NCBI GenBank assembly: GCA_937146645.1
Contig: CAKZRQ010000015.1
Span: 62,001 to 126,000 of the forward strand
DNA: 64,000 bases
Source of the DNA: an uncultured Cyclobacteriaceae bacterium
GTDB lineage: Bacteria > Bacteroidota > Bacteroidia > Cytophagales > Cyclobacteriaceae
Direction of reading: 5' to 3'
Part shown: in pieces, positions 43,896 through 52,541 of the stretch
How positions within the stretch are numbered: position 1 is the stretch's first letter
Layout: each line of letters opens with the position of its first letter
Position numbers and translations under genes: made by a program
Notes under the pieces: generated by a model
Databases searched by the model: none
The model's input: only the letters and a program-made list of their open reading frames with translations
What the model was told of the DNA's origin: nothing

Positions 43896-44468
43896 CTATA
43901 GGTTTCTCAAAAAATCCTTGAACTCCTGAGTGTTGAAATTACTCATGCCCTCCTGATAGAAAACTACTTCGCCGGATTTGTCTACCACAATGGTCGTTGG
44001 AATAGATTCACTTCTCAAGCTTGGATTAAGTCCATAGCTCGCATGAACGGTTTCGAAGGACCAGCTTTTCTTTTCGACGAAATTCTTCCCTTTTTTGAAA
44101 TCATTATCCACTCCAATCATCAAAAAAGTGATGTCTTCACGATCAGAAAGTGAGGAATACAAATCAGAAAGATGTGGCATCTCTGCTCGGCAAGGCCCGC
44201 ACCAAGAGGCCCACAAATTCACCAAAAGTACCTTTCCTTTATAATCTTCAAGATTTACAGGTTCGCCATCAAATGTTTGGAACTGGGCAGAAAAATCGAA
44301 ATCCTGACCAATGCGCTCATTGCTCTCGATTTTAGGTTTGATTAGGCCGGTAGAAAGCAATATCGATTGCAATCCTCCCTGTATCACTGGTAGTAGCCCT
44401 GTGAAGTAAAGGAAAGCGAGGATCGAAAACATTAATCCCCAAGATTTAGCTTCTTTTTTCCAGTTCAT
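43896..44468 (-). CDS. TlpA-like thioredoxin-domain protein, membrane anchored
   Basis: 190 residues. An N-terminal membrane helix (about 11-32) anchors a periplasmic thioredoxin/AhpC-TSA-like domain with LLVNLWASWCGPCRAEMPHL, i.e. a WCGPC redox centre, and the cis-Pro in SESIPTTIVVDKSG. It should reduce or resolve disulphides of envelope proteins. It follows the outer-membrane receptor gene after 54 bp on the same strand and may share its transcript. Confidence 0.9.
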   Translation of the reverse strand: MNWKKEAKSWGLMFSILAFLYFTGLLPVIQGGLQSILLSTGLIKPKIESNERIGQDFDFSAQFQTFDGEPVNLEDYKGKVLLVNLWASWCGPCRAEMPHLSDLYSSLSDREDITFLMIGVDNDFKKGKNFVEKKSWSFETVHASYGLNPSLRSESIPTTIVVDKSGEVVFYQEGMSNFNTQEFKDFLRNL

Positions 44469-44522
44469 ACAGCAAAGAAAAGATTTTTAAAGGTCTTCCT
44501 GGGTGATAAATATTACCAAACC

Positions 44523-47282
44523 CTAGTCATCTGCAGCTCCCGAATTAATCAGATCGTTGTAATCATCCATATCCATTCCTTTACTGAATCGACGGAGATT
44601 ATATGAAAAAGTAAACATGAGATAGCGCTGGAGTACATTGGTCTCAACATCTTCAACGAAAATGTCTGTGACATTTCTTCGAATGCTCCGGTTTTGATTG
44701 AAAATGTCGTAGGCGTTGACACTGATTTCTCCTCGCTGATTCGCGAAGATTTTCTTACCCACACTCATATTCATTAGGAAGATATTTTGATCGAAACCAT
44801 CTGATAATCCACTATTGATCTGATGATTGAGATCCATTCTATAAACAAAACCCTCCCAGATAATCCAACTTAGATTCACTCGGGTTCTTTGATTAAAGAA
44901 ATTGTTATTCAGTGCAGAGTTCAATGTGTTGGTCACATCATTCCACGATAAGCGGGTAGAAACTCTGAAATCAATCTGATCACTGATATTGCTGCTCAGG
45001 GACATTCCTGTGCTCAGTCGAGTGGAATTATTGAAACTAAGGTCTCCATTGACCTGCCCAGGTCTTTTGCTATGAGATAGACCTCCCCAGAGATTTAGAT
45101 TTGACTTCACAAAATCAACCGGCATTCCATAACTGAGCCATGAGCGATAATCTTCAAAACCATCCAAGTTGACCGGACGGAGCAATTGTGATCCCTTTTC
45201 AAGAATGACCCCTCCTGGAAGCTCAGTTGTCTCATCTGCAATGAATGAACTTGTCGCAACGGTATTCTGTACAAATCTTGCTTGCGCAAAAAGAAACCAA
45301 CCCTTGTCGGTCTCAGGATCTCGGCTTCTAAATCGTAATCGTAATCGATTGGTATAAGATTGATCCAAATCAGGATTTCCAGTTCTCAATCTAAGAGGGT
45401 TTGACTGATCGATTACCCCTTGGAGTTCCTGAACCGAAGGAGCATCTACATCGGTGTCATAATCGAATTCCATACTGGTAGCATCAGTAAACTGATAATC
45501 CAAACGGAAAGTGGGCATAAAGCTTTGGAAGGATCTCTCTAGATCAAAAGGAGCTGGGAAAAATTGAAGATTTTCGAGACTTGCATTCTGATACTCTCCT
45601 TCTACTTGGACTCTAATTTTATCCTTGCTGTATTGATATCCTAATTCTGTCTCATGTCTTAAGTATTGGCTTTCGAAGCTGTTGCTGAGTGCAGTATCCA
45701 GCTCTAATTCAATAGCACCTAAATCTTCTCCGAGAATATCGAAGGTAAGTTGATCAGATTCATTGATTCTATTTCCAACTTCATACTCCCATTCCAGCTG
45801 CCCATGTTCACCGAGCGGTTCGGTATAAGAAATTCCTGTTTCCCAGGAAAGCCCAGTTCGATCACGAGTAATTTCCTGATTAATAATTTCAGTTCTTTCT
45901 TCCGGCTGGAAGAAGATATTCTCAGCTCTCCTGATTGCAAGGTCTTTATTCCTATGATTTCCTACATACCCTCTTAAACTCAGACTACGGCCGGGTTTTT
46001 TGAACTTGTGCCCGTAGTAAATGAAATTATTTATGTCGTAGTCCTCATTGTCTGCTGTTCGGATATTTCGCGTCTGATTTAGAGGGCCATCATTATTCAT
46101 ACTTTCTCCTTCAAAGGCCGAGTTCTCCTTGTCAAACTGGGCTGAAATTCTAGGCCGGTAGACGATCTTATTGCGCTCATCAATATTATATTCCAATCGC
46201 ATATCGAATCGATGATCAATGTTGTTTCGCTGACTTCGGCTTGATTCAGAATAGGTTTGTCCTTCATCTTCTGAAGTGACAAAAGCCTGAAAAACATTTC
46301 GGATTTCGTCATTTTCCCGCTGTCGGAAAAGGTAGTTCGCGGTAAGTTTTACCTTATCTCCAATCTCGTCTGTGAAATTGATTCCAAGAATATTCGTATC
46401 AATAATTCCATTTTGAGGTCTGGTATTATTTTGGACATTGGGATCGCTAGAATAATTCAGCAGGTTGAGGTTATTGCTGAGCCCGGTGAAAGTGATTCTT
46501 TGGTCTTCGTTAAATGCATTCACACTCGCACCTACCAGGTACCTGCTATCCGTTCCATATCCGGCTGTCATTCTTCCAAACTGACCTTTCCTTCGATTGG
46601 GTTTGGTAATGATATTGATGGTCTTTACTCTTTCTCCATCATCAAAGCCGCTTAGCTGAGCTTTCTCACTAAGTTGGTCAAAGATTTCAATGCTTTGGAT
46701 TACCTCCGCAGGAATATTTTGCAAAGCCGTGGTTACATCTCCACCGAAGAATGGTTTTCCGTCCACCAAAATTTGAGTGACTGGTTCTCCTTGTGCCTGG
46801 ATCGTTCCATCTTCTGAAAGCACTCCAGGTAACTTTTCAATTAAGTTTTGCGCACTAGCATCCCGCATGGTTTGGAAAGCATCCGCATTAAACATGGTAG
46901 TATCGCTACGATTTTCACCTCTGGTCCTTCGAGCAGTAACCATGATTTCATTTAAGTCCGTTGCCTCTTCTGCGATATTGAGGTTCCCAAGATTGACATC
47001 GCCTTGTACTTCAATATTTCTGAATAGTGATTTATACCCCAGGTATTGAACCTGAAGAATGTAATCTCCAACTTTTACATTTTTGAGCTCAAAGAACCCG
47101 TCCAAATCACTGATCATTCCATCTCTTTGGCTTGAATCAGCCAGATTTAAAAGTAGAATAGTAGCATTGGGAATGGTCTCGTTTCGAGCTGCGTCTCGAA
47201 CATTTCCTTTGACCGTGTAGGTCTGGGCATATAGCCCAAAGCATGTAAAAATAAGAGCAAGGCTTGCGAATAGCTTCTTCAT
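44523..47282 (-). CDS. Outer-membrane beta-barrel receptor with CarboxypepD-reg domain (TonB-type, OMP_b-brl_3)
   Basis: 919 residues. Signal peptide about 1-19. A carboxypeptidase-regulatory-like domain (YTVKGNVRDAARNETIPNATILLLNL...) precedes a plug with NLIEKLPGVLSEDGTIQAQGEPVTQILVDGKPFFGGD and VIQSIEIFDQLSEKAQLSGFDDG. The long barrel ends in ...YLMFTFSYNLRRF followed by a ~25-residue tail. It imports or recognises an unknown ligand. No SusD partner is adjacent. Full-length for the family. Confidence 0.9.
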   Translation of the reverse strand: MKKLFASLALIFTCFGLYAQTYTVKGNVRDAARNETIPNATILLLNLADSSQRDGMISDLDGFFELKNVKVGDYILQVQYLGYKSLFRNIEVQGDVNLGNLNIAEEATDLNEIMVTARRTRGENRSDTTMFNADAFQTMRDASAQNLIEKLPGVLSEDGTIQAQGEPVTQILVDGKPFFGGDVTTALQNIPAEVIQSIEIFDQLSEKAQLSGFDDGERVKTINIITKPNRRKGQFGRMTAGYGTDSRYLVGASVNAFNEDQRITFTGLSNNLNLLNYSSDPNVQNNTRPQNGIIDTNILGINFTDEIGDKVKLTANYLFRQRENDEIRNVFQAFVTSEDEGQTYSESSRSQRNNIDHRFDMRLEYNIDERNKIVYRPRISAQFDKENSAFEGESMNNDGPLNQTRNIRTADNEDYDINNFIYYGHKFKKPGRSLSLRGYVGNHRNKDLAIRRAENIFFQPEERTEIINQEITRDRTGLSWETGISYTEPLGEHGQLEWEYEVGNRINESDQLTFDILGEDLGAIELELDTALSNSFESQYLRHETELGYQYSKDKIRVQVEGEYQNASLENLQFFPAPFDLERSFQSFMPTFRLDYQFTDATSMEFDYDTDVDAPSVQELQGVIDQSNPLRLRTGNPDLDQSYTNRLRLRFRSRDPETDKGWFLFAQARFVQNTVATSSFIADETTELPGGVILEKGSQLLRPVNLDGFEDYRSWLSYGMPVDFVKSNLNLWGGLSHSKRPGQVNGDLSFNNSTRLSTGMSLSSNISDQIDFRVSTRLSWNDVTNTLNSALNNNFFNQRTRVNLSWIIWEGFVYRMDLNHQINSGLSDGFDQNIFLMNMSVGKKIFANQRGEISVNAYDIFNQNRSIRRNVTDIFVEDVETNVLQRYLMFTFSYNLRRFSKGMDMDDYNDLINSGAADD

Positions 47283-47330
47283 CCCTTCCTTTCGATCTGT
47301 GTGGTGCTGGTTTAGGTTTAATAGGTATTA

Positions 47331-47360
47331 CAAAGAAACCAATCCCTAGTCTGGCCCCAA
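47331..47360 (-). promoter_or_regulatory. Putative promoter of the outer-membrane receptor gene
   Basis: Minus strand TTG (47360-47358), 19-bp spacer, TTTCTTTG (47338-47331), one mismatch from TAnnTTTG. It lies about 48 bp before the start codon at 47282. Confidence 0.5.
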
Positions 47361-47468
47361 AGTTTGATTTGAAGAGTGGTATTGACTGAACTTGAATGAC
47401 TTCCGCTCATCACAAAAGTGAAAGTCTACCGACAGATTCTGATTTCGTGACAACCTGCGACGATCTAA

Positions 47469-47510
47469 ATGTTAATTTTATAAACATACTTGTGTTTATA
47501 AAATTAACAT
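47469..47510. promoter_or_regulatory. Perfect 18-bp inverted repeat, probable operator of the S24 regulator operon
   Basis: The arms ATGTTAATTTTATAAACA (47469-47486) and its exact reverse complement (47493-47510) flank the 6-bp spacer TACTTG. The repeat ends 32 bp before the ATG of the small protein (47543), the place for a repressor to block transcription. It is AT-rich and lacks a T-run typical of a terminator. Most simply the binding site of the S24-type regulator encoded next. Confidence 0.7.
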
Positions 47511-47542
47511 ACTTTCTTGAGTTCAGTAATCAAGATCAAAGC

Positions 47543-47791
47543 ATGGAAAAAGAACAAATCAATATCGAAACCAAGAATTTGGCATCTGGGAATCGCCAGG
47601 TGAAGTTTTTTGTGGAAGACAGAAGTCAGTATGGCTATCTTTTGGTATCAGAACCAAAATCAGTCGGTGAAATCATCGAAGAGATCAAATTGAAAATGGT
47701 GAGAAGAAGACTTGAGGAAAGATCAATCAATCCATTTTTTCCTGTGAAACCTGAGACAGAGGATAAGAACTTTTACCTTTTCTCAGCATGA
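47543..47791 (+). CDS. Small protein coupled to an S24 regulator, function unknown
   Basis: 82 residues. I start it at the ATG at 47543 because an upstream in-frame start at 47396 would translate straight through the palindrome. Sequence features: NLASGNRQVKFFVEDRSQYGYLLVSEPKSVGEIIEEIKLKMVRRRLEERS and a C-terminal FYLFSA. Highly charged middle helix, no membrane segment. Its stop overlaps the next gene by 4 bp (ATGA), so the two products are coupled in expression and perhaps in function. No family recognised. Confidence 0.65.
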   Translation: MEKEQINIETKNLASGNRQVKFFVEDRSQYGYLLVSEPKSVGEIIEEIKLKMVRRRLEERSINPFFPVKPETEDKNFYLFSA

Positions 47792-48558
47792 GTTTTCTCG
47801 CCAGCAACTTAAAGCTTTTGCGCAAGCAAAAAGAGATCACCCAGTCACAATTAGCAGATCAGCTTTCTGTACAGCGAACCATGATTTCTGCCTATGAGGA
47901 TGGACGCTCAGAGCCTAAGATTGGTACTCTTCAGAAGCTCTCAGAAATTTTTGAAGTAGGGGTGGAGGAGATGCTGTTTCATGATATTGAAAAGGAGGGG
48001 AGGCTTGCCTTGCAAAAAAGAAAGTTGAACATTCTGACCATAGCGGCAGATGAGGAAAAGGAAAACATTCTTTATGTGGAGCAAAAAGCCTCGGCCGGAT
48101 ACCTGAATGGTTTTGCAGATCAGGAGTATATGCAGGGGCTCAAACAATTTCACCTTCCCGGATTACCACAGAATGCCAGCTATCGGGCCTTTGAACTGGC
48201 AGGGGATTCAATGCTTCCTTTGGTTCCTGGAACGATTGTAATTGGTTCTTATGTGGATCAGCTGAGAGATATCAAAAGTGGAAAAACTTATATCCTTGTT
48301 AGTCAAACCGAAGGAGTGGTTTATAAGCGAGTCTTCAATTATCTGGCAGACAATGGCAAGCTCTACCTGGTTTCAGATAATGAGCAATACAAACCTTATG
48401 AAGTTTCAGGGGAGGATGTGCTGGAAGTTTGGGAAGCCCAAGCTTTTATCAGTACTGATTTTCCCAATCCTGGGGATAAAAAGAAGCCCTTGAGTTTAGA
48501 GGACCTTGGAGAAATGATCCGGGATATTCAATCTGATTTAAAGAGGCTAGGTAACTAA
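47788..48558 (+). CDS. XRE-type HTH regulator with S24 (LexA-like) self-cleavage domain
   Basis: 256 residues. The N-terminal HTH is LRKQKEITQSQLADQLSVQRTMISAYEDGRSEPKIGTLQKL (about 10-50). The C-terminal S24 domain carries an Ala-Gly cleavage-type site in ASAGY (Ala103-Gly104), the nucleophile in GDSMLP (Ser141) and the general base in VVYKR (Lys180). All LexA/CI-type self-cleavage elements are therefore present. It is coupled to the small protein upstream and the palindrome at 47469-47510 is its likely target. Its last 4 bp overlap the convergent TIR gene. No phage genes are nearby. Confidence 0.9.
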   Translation: MSFLASNLKLLRKQKEITQSQLADQLSVQRTMISAYEDGRSEPKIGTLQKLSEIFEVGVEEMLFHDIEKEGRLALQKRKLNILTIAADEEKENILYVEQKASAGYLNGFADQEYMQGLKQFHLPGLPQNASYRAFELAGDSMLPLVPGTIVIGSYVDQLRDIKSGKTYILVSQTEGVVYKRVFNYLADNGKLYLVSDNEQYKPYEVSGEDVLEVWEAQAFISTDFPNPGDKKKPLSLEDLGEMIRDIQSDLKRLGN

Positions 48559-49634
48559 GGAATAACTGTCAGAGTTACTGTTGTAGTGTAGTTATTTGAT
48601 GGAACATACAATTCACCAGTTAAAGTACCTGGGTTTGAATAAACTAATTCAAGTTCAAGACCGATTTGTAAGAAACTATTGAAGGCATCGATATAAAGAA
48701 CGTTGTCTTCCCAAAACCCAGTGCCAGTACCGATTAAGTCATTTAGCGCATTATATTCATAGTATTCAACATCTGAATTTAATTGGTTCAATCTTATTGT
48801 AGCGAAGCTTCCATCCGCTGCAGTTAGGGACCATAATCCAGTTATATTAACGGTGGTGGATTGGCTACTTCCTGAGGTTTGGTTTGCCTCAGAACTAATT
48901 TTAGGCTCATTTTGCTGACTTTCAAAATCCTCTAACAATTCGGTAGCCGTAGGCATACTATTGTCGGTTGTAACTGCCTCATTATAGCCTTCTTCGAACC
49001 CTTCTTGGAAATCTTCACTACCCAATGAAAACAGGATTGCTATGACCACAAACCCTCCAACTACCCAAATGAAATTTCTGGCAAACCAGGATTTCTGCTT
49101 TTTGACGGGAACGGGTCTTGGTCTTGGAGTGGGTCTCGGCGGAGGAGTAGGATCAGTCTTTTTCTTTGGTTCAATAATCTTGGATAGAATACCCACCAAT
49201 TGTTCTGTGTCATACTTCCATCTAGAACTACTAAGCTCATGAGCATGTCGCCGATTTAAAGCTTGAAGCTCTTCAGGCAAATCAGAATTGGAAGGCATTT
49301 TAGCTCCATTCACCAAAACCGGAATTACGCGAATATTTCTTTCAAGAGCTGCCGCAATTTCAATTCGTATGAAATCTCCTTCCTCAAATAACCTTAGGTT
49401 TCCTTCGGCGTCTTTGATTTTTGCCCAGTGGGGACCGATAATGGCAATCAATACCTTGCATGAGTTCAAGGCCTGATCAATGGCTACGACGAAATCTAGT
49501 CCAGCTTCCAATGTTTCTACATCGAGAAAAACTGACTCTTCACCAAAAACATCCTGAAGGTCATCAACCAATCGACCGGCTTCACCAGAGGCATCTTGCC
49601 TCCTGTAACTCACAAAAATCTTATTGTTGGGCAT
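48555..49634 (-). CDS. TIR-domain membrane protein with C-terminal beta domain
   Basis: 359 residues. The N-terminal TIR domain (about 4-135) begins KIFVSYRRQDASGEAGRL, as in the bacterial TIR_2 family, and keeps the catalytic Glu92 in RIEIAAALE. A Pro-rich linker (PTPPPRPTPRPRPVP, about 162-176) leads to a membrane helix (about 188-206, FIWVVGGFVVIAILFSLG). Outside follow a low-complexity stretch and a compact beta domain (GLWSLTAADGSFATIRL... ELVYSNPGTLTGELYVPSNNY). The TIR should be cytosolic and the beta domain external. TIRs of this kind often cleave NAD+; here this is unproven. Confidence 0.85.
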   Translation of the reverse strand: MPNNKIFVSYRRQDASGEAGRLVDDLQDVFGEESVFLDVETLEAGLDFVVAIDQALNSCKVLIAIIGPHWAKIKDAEGNLRLFEEGDFIRIEIAAALERNIRVIPVLVNGAKMPSNSDLPEELQALNRRHAHELSSSRWKYDTEQLVGILSKIIEPKKKTDPTPPPRPTPRPRPVPVKKQKSWFARNFIWVVGGFVVIAILFSLGSEDFQEGFEEGYNEAVTTDNSMPTATELLEDFESQQNEPKISSEANQTSGSSQSTTVNITGLWSLTAADGSFATIRLNQLNSDVEYYEYNALNDLIGTGTGFWEDNVLYIDAFNSFLQIGLELELVYSNPGTLTGELYVPSNNYTTTVTLTVIP

Positions 49635-49699
49635 AAAAAAACTGATTCACTTAGCTAAATATAAATAAATCAGTTCATTATGCGAATGCTTCCTTAGGC

Positions 49700-50455
49700 C
49701 TAGATTAAATCCTTCAGAGCTGTTTCTATCCTGCTTACTGCATCAAATTCGTTGTCGATATTAGTTATGCCTTTACCTAAAACATGCCAATATCCATCTC
49801 CACAATCCAGATAAATACCTCGCTTGTTTCCTGGCTGATCTCTGGCGATTTCGTAGTTGTAATCAGGAGTGAAAATCAGCTTCATAAGCTCTATGGCGAA
49901 TTCCCAATTCAGTTCTTCCTCATTTCCATTGCTTTCCAATTTTACTTTTCGGTCTGAAAAGAAAACTGTGATCCGAGCTTCGCGGGATTGTTCTTTTGTC
50001 ACGACTTTGAATTGGATGGAAAGAGGAGCCTCCTTTTTATTCGTTTCGTAAATGGCTTGAATTAAATCCTGAGCAAGTAATTTCCAGCCCTCTTGATCCA
50101 TCGGGACCTTGGCAGCCTGTGGTCTGTTTCCTTGGACCAAAGCCAATGAGATACCCTCATCCTTTAGAGATCGAGAATTCCATTTCGTGCTTTTGAGTTT
50201 ATCAAATACTACATCCTTCCAAACTGGGTGGAGTTTGACTTTTGCTGAATAATCATCATCCAGAGTAAAGCCCTCTTCAAAAATTTCTTCATCAGATAAC
50301 TCTTCTCGATCCGTATAATGGATTACAAAATCACTTCCCAAGTCTTGTTTAGACCAATCCAATCCTAAACGAAACACGTGGCTGAATGGCGGCGGAATAC
50401 TACCGGAATCATATTCTAATTCTAACCCGGAAAATTGCTTCAGATCTATGCTCAT
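49700..50455 (-). CDS. Hypothetical cytosolic protein
   Basis: 251 residues, no signal or membrane helix. The N-terminal half has SGSIPPPFSHVFRLGLDW and FVIHYTDREELSDEEIFEEGFTLDDDY; the C-terminal half has VTKEQSREARITVFFSDRKVKLESNG and NKRGIYLDCGDGYWHVLGKG. The alternating beta segments suggest two alpha/beta domains. I do not recognise a family. It lies between the TIR gene and menE with short gaps (65 and 54 bp), all on the minus strand. Confidence 0.7.
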   Translation of the reverse strand: MSIDLKQFSGLELEYDSGSIPPPFSHVFRLGLDWSKQDLGSDFVIHYTDREELSDEEIFEEGFTLDDDYSAKVKLHPVWKDVVFDKLKSTKWNSRSLKDEGISLALVQGNRPQAAKVPMDQEGWKLLAQDLIQAIYETNKKEAPLSIQFKVVTKEQSREARITVFFSDRKVKLESNGNEEELNWEFAIELMKLIFTPDYNYEIARDQPGNKRGIYLDCGDGYWHVLGKGITNIDNEFDAVSRIETALKDLI

Positions 50456-50509
50456 AGCTCAAATTTGAGCACAAAAATACAGGAAATAATCTGAAAGAGT
50501 TATCAAACT

Positions 50510-51574
50510 CTATGACTTCTCCAGACGGGCGATCGTTGCCTTCCGGTTAAGCTTTCCGCTTTGAGTTTCTTCAAATTCAGACAAAAAGAATACCTTCTTT
50601 GGGCTTTGGATTGATCCAAGGGAATCCTTTATTGTTTGGAAAGTTTGCTCAATATTCACTTCGCCTTCAGAATCTTCAATGAGCATACAAAGTCGCTCTC
50701 CTAATTTTGGGTCCTTTCGTCCAAAGAGAAAAAATCTGTTTTTAAAGTCCTTGCCTAGAATCGATTGAATTTTGGATTCCAGCTCCTCTGGATGAAGCTT
50801 GATTCCTCCGGAATTCACCACAAAATCGCTTCTTCCAATCCAATAAAACTCCGTTGGAGAAACCACATTCACCACATCATTGCTTTGGATGGATTCCATA
50901 TTACTCATTGGAGATTTAACCCATAAAGTGTCCTGATCCGAAACCCCTATTTCTGTTCCTGGTAGAACATGATATTTCAATGGGAAAGGAGTGATCCTCG
51001 CCATAGCAAAATGGGAAACCGTCTCAGTCATCCCGAAGGTCTGCCATGCAGGAATTCGGCTTTCTGCAATTTTATTTCTTAGGTTTTGATCGGTTGGAGC
51101 TCCACCGATCAGGATGTGCTGTAATCCCGAGAGTTTACCGGGTGCAGATAGGAGGGAATCTATTTGCATAGGTACCAAAGTGGTGAAGGTTGGTAGAAAG
51201 TCCGAAGACTTTTCGAGGGGGTTATTCGAGGGCTTTTCACAATAAATTGAGCAACCCCAAACCATAGCTCTTACCAGATTCATCTTACCGGCAATAAACT
51301 CCGGGTTCAGGCAATTCCAAATGCGAGTTCGATAGGTTGTGCCTAAGAAGTTTTGAGTGCCTTTGGCACTAGCCTCCATCTGGCCTCTGGTGACAGAGAT
51401 CAACTTTGGTTTACCTGTAGAACCACTCGTTTTTAATTTAAACTCTTTTTCTCCAGACAACCATTGTCCACAAAATTCGATTGTGGCTTTGGCCCAAGCC
51501 TCTTGAAAAGAACTATCCGAAAGGAAATCTTCTGTCTTTGTAAAAATTTTGTCTTCGATTCGAAGTTGAAACAT
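50510..51574 (-). CDS. menE: O-succinylbenzoate--CoA ligase-like AMP-binding enzyme (MenE)
   Basis: 354 residues, short like other Bacteroidota MenE. The adenylation core motifs are present: LKTSGSTGKPK (A3), WQTFGMTETVSHF (A5), WIGRSDFVVNSGGIKLHPEELE (A8) and the C-terminal Lys in GKLNRKA (A10). It activates o-succinylbenzoate for menaquinone synthesis. The next pathway enzyme, menB, begins 83 bp away on the other strand, supporting the call. Confidence 0.88.
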   Translation of the reverse strand: MFQLRIEDKIFTKTEDFLSDSSFQEAWAKATIEFCGQWLSGEKEFKLKTSGSTGKPKLISVTRGQMEASAKGTQNFLGTTYRTRIWNCLNPEFIAGKMNLVRAMVWGCSIYCEKPSNNPLEKSSDFLPTFTTLVPMQIDSLLSAPGKLSGLQHILIGGAPTDQNLRNKIAESRIPAWQTFGMTETVSHFAMARITPFPLKYHVLPGTEIGVSDQDTLWVKSPMSNMESIQSNDVVNVVSPTEFYWIGRSDFVVNSGGIKLHPEELESKIQSILGKDFKNRFFLFGRKDPKLGERLCMLIEDSEGEVNIEQTFQTIKDSLGSIQSPKKVFFLSEFEETQSGKLNRKATIARLEKS

Positions 51575-51657
51575 CTATTTTTGATCCGAATTGAGTTTCA
51601 ATATAATCAACAAATGATTTGAGAAGCCGGTTATGACAAGACTCAAATAACTGATTT

Positions 51658-52491
51658 ATGAATTGGATTACAGCCAAAGAATACGAGGATATTACCTATA
51701 AAAAATGTGATGGGGTTGCTCGAATCGCCTTTAATCGCCCTGAGGTGCGAAATGCTTTTCGTCCGAAGACCACTTCAGAGCTCTATGACGCCTTTTATGA
51801 CGCCCAGGAAGATACTTCCATAGGGGTGATATTATTAAGTGGGGAAGGGCCGTCACCCAAGGACGGGGGCTGGGCTTTTTGCTCCGGAGGAGATCAAAAG
51901 GCGAGGGGTCATCAGGGATATGTCGGAGAAGATGGGTACCATCGTTTGAATATTCTTGAGGTACAGAGATTGATTCGTTTTATGCCAAAAGTGGTGATAG
52001 CGGTTGTTCCCGGTTGGGCAGTAGGAGGAGGGCATAGCCTTCATGTGGTCTGTGATTTGACTTTGGCGAGTAAAGAACATGCAATTTTCAAGCAGACGGA
52101 TGCCGATGTTACCAGCTTTGATGGTGGATATGGTTCGGCTTATTTGGCTAAAATGGTCGGTCAAAAGAAAGCTCGCGAGATATTTTTCCTTGGAAGAAAT
52201 TACTCTGCCGATGAGGCTTATGAAATGGGGATGGTCAATGCAGTGATCCCTCATGAAGAATTGGAATCTACGGCATATGAATGGGCTCAGGAAATTTTAG
52301 CTAAATCACCGACCTCTATCAAAATGCTCAAGTTTGCCATGAATCTCACTGACGATGGGATGGCAGGGCAACAAGTCTTCGCGGGAGAGGCTACCCGACT
52401 GGCATATATGACCGATGAAGCCAAAGAGGGTAGAAATGCCTTTCTCGAAAAACGAAAGCCCAATTTTGGAAAGAATAAATGGATTCCTTGA
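51658..52491 (+). CDS. menB: 1,4-dihydroxy-2-naphthoyl-CoA synthase
   Basis: 277 residues of the crotonase family. Typical MenB features: RIAFNRPEVRNAFRPKT, GWAFCSGGDQ with the oxyanion-hole loop, PGWAVGGGHSLHVVCDLT, FKQTDADVTSFDGGYGS (the MenB-specific part with the catalytic region) and EKRKPNF near the end. It closes the naphthoate ring of menaquinone. Divergent from menE; followed by a strong terminator. Confidence 0.97.
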   Translation: MNWITAKEYEDITYKKCDGVARIAFNRPEVRNAFRPKTTSELYDAFYDAQEDTSIGVILLSGEGPSPKDGGWAFCSGGDQKARGHQGYVGEDGYHRLNILEVQRLIRFMPKVVIAVVPGWAVGGGHSLHVVCDLTLASKEHAIFKQTDADVTSFDGGYGSAYLAKMVGQKKAREIFFLGRNYSADEAYEMGMVNAVIPHEELESTAYEWAQEILAKSPTSIKMLKFAMNLTDDGMAGQQVFAGEATRLAYMTDEAKEGRNAFLEKRKPNFGKNKWIP

Positions 52492-52502
52492 TTTAATAGC
52501 AG

Positions 52503-52530
52503 AGGCCTGAAACAATTTCAGGCCTTTTTT
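52503..52530 (+). terminator. Rho-independent terminator of menB
   Basis: Perfect 10-bp stem AGGCCTGAAA (52503-52512) with TTTCAGGCCT (52516-52525), 3-nt loop, six Ts to 52530. Confidence 0.93.
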
Positions 52531-52541
52531 ATTCACTCTGC

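Noticed and set aside
47396..47542. N-terminal extension of the 82-residue protein
   Set aside because: It would translate the perfect 18-bp palindrome and gives a low-complexity, unconvincing N-terminus; the ATG at 47543 sits just after the operator.
47788..48558. Prophage, suggested by the CI-like regulator
   Set aside because: No integrase, structural or lysis genes are present within the window, and the flanking genes are ordinary chromosomal ones.
48555..49634. Thoeris or CBASS system around the TIR gene
   Set aside because: No ThsA-like NADase/SLOG protein or cGAS-like cyclase is adjacent; the neighbours are a regulator and a hypothetical protein.
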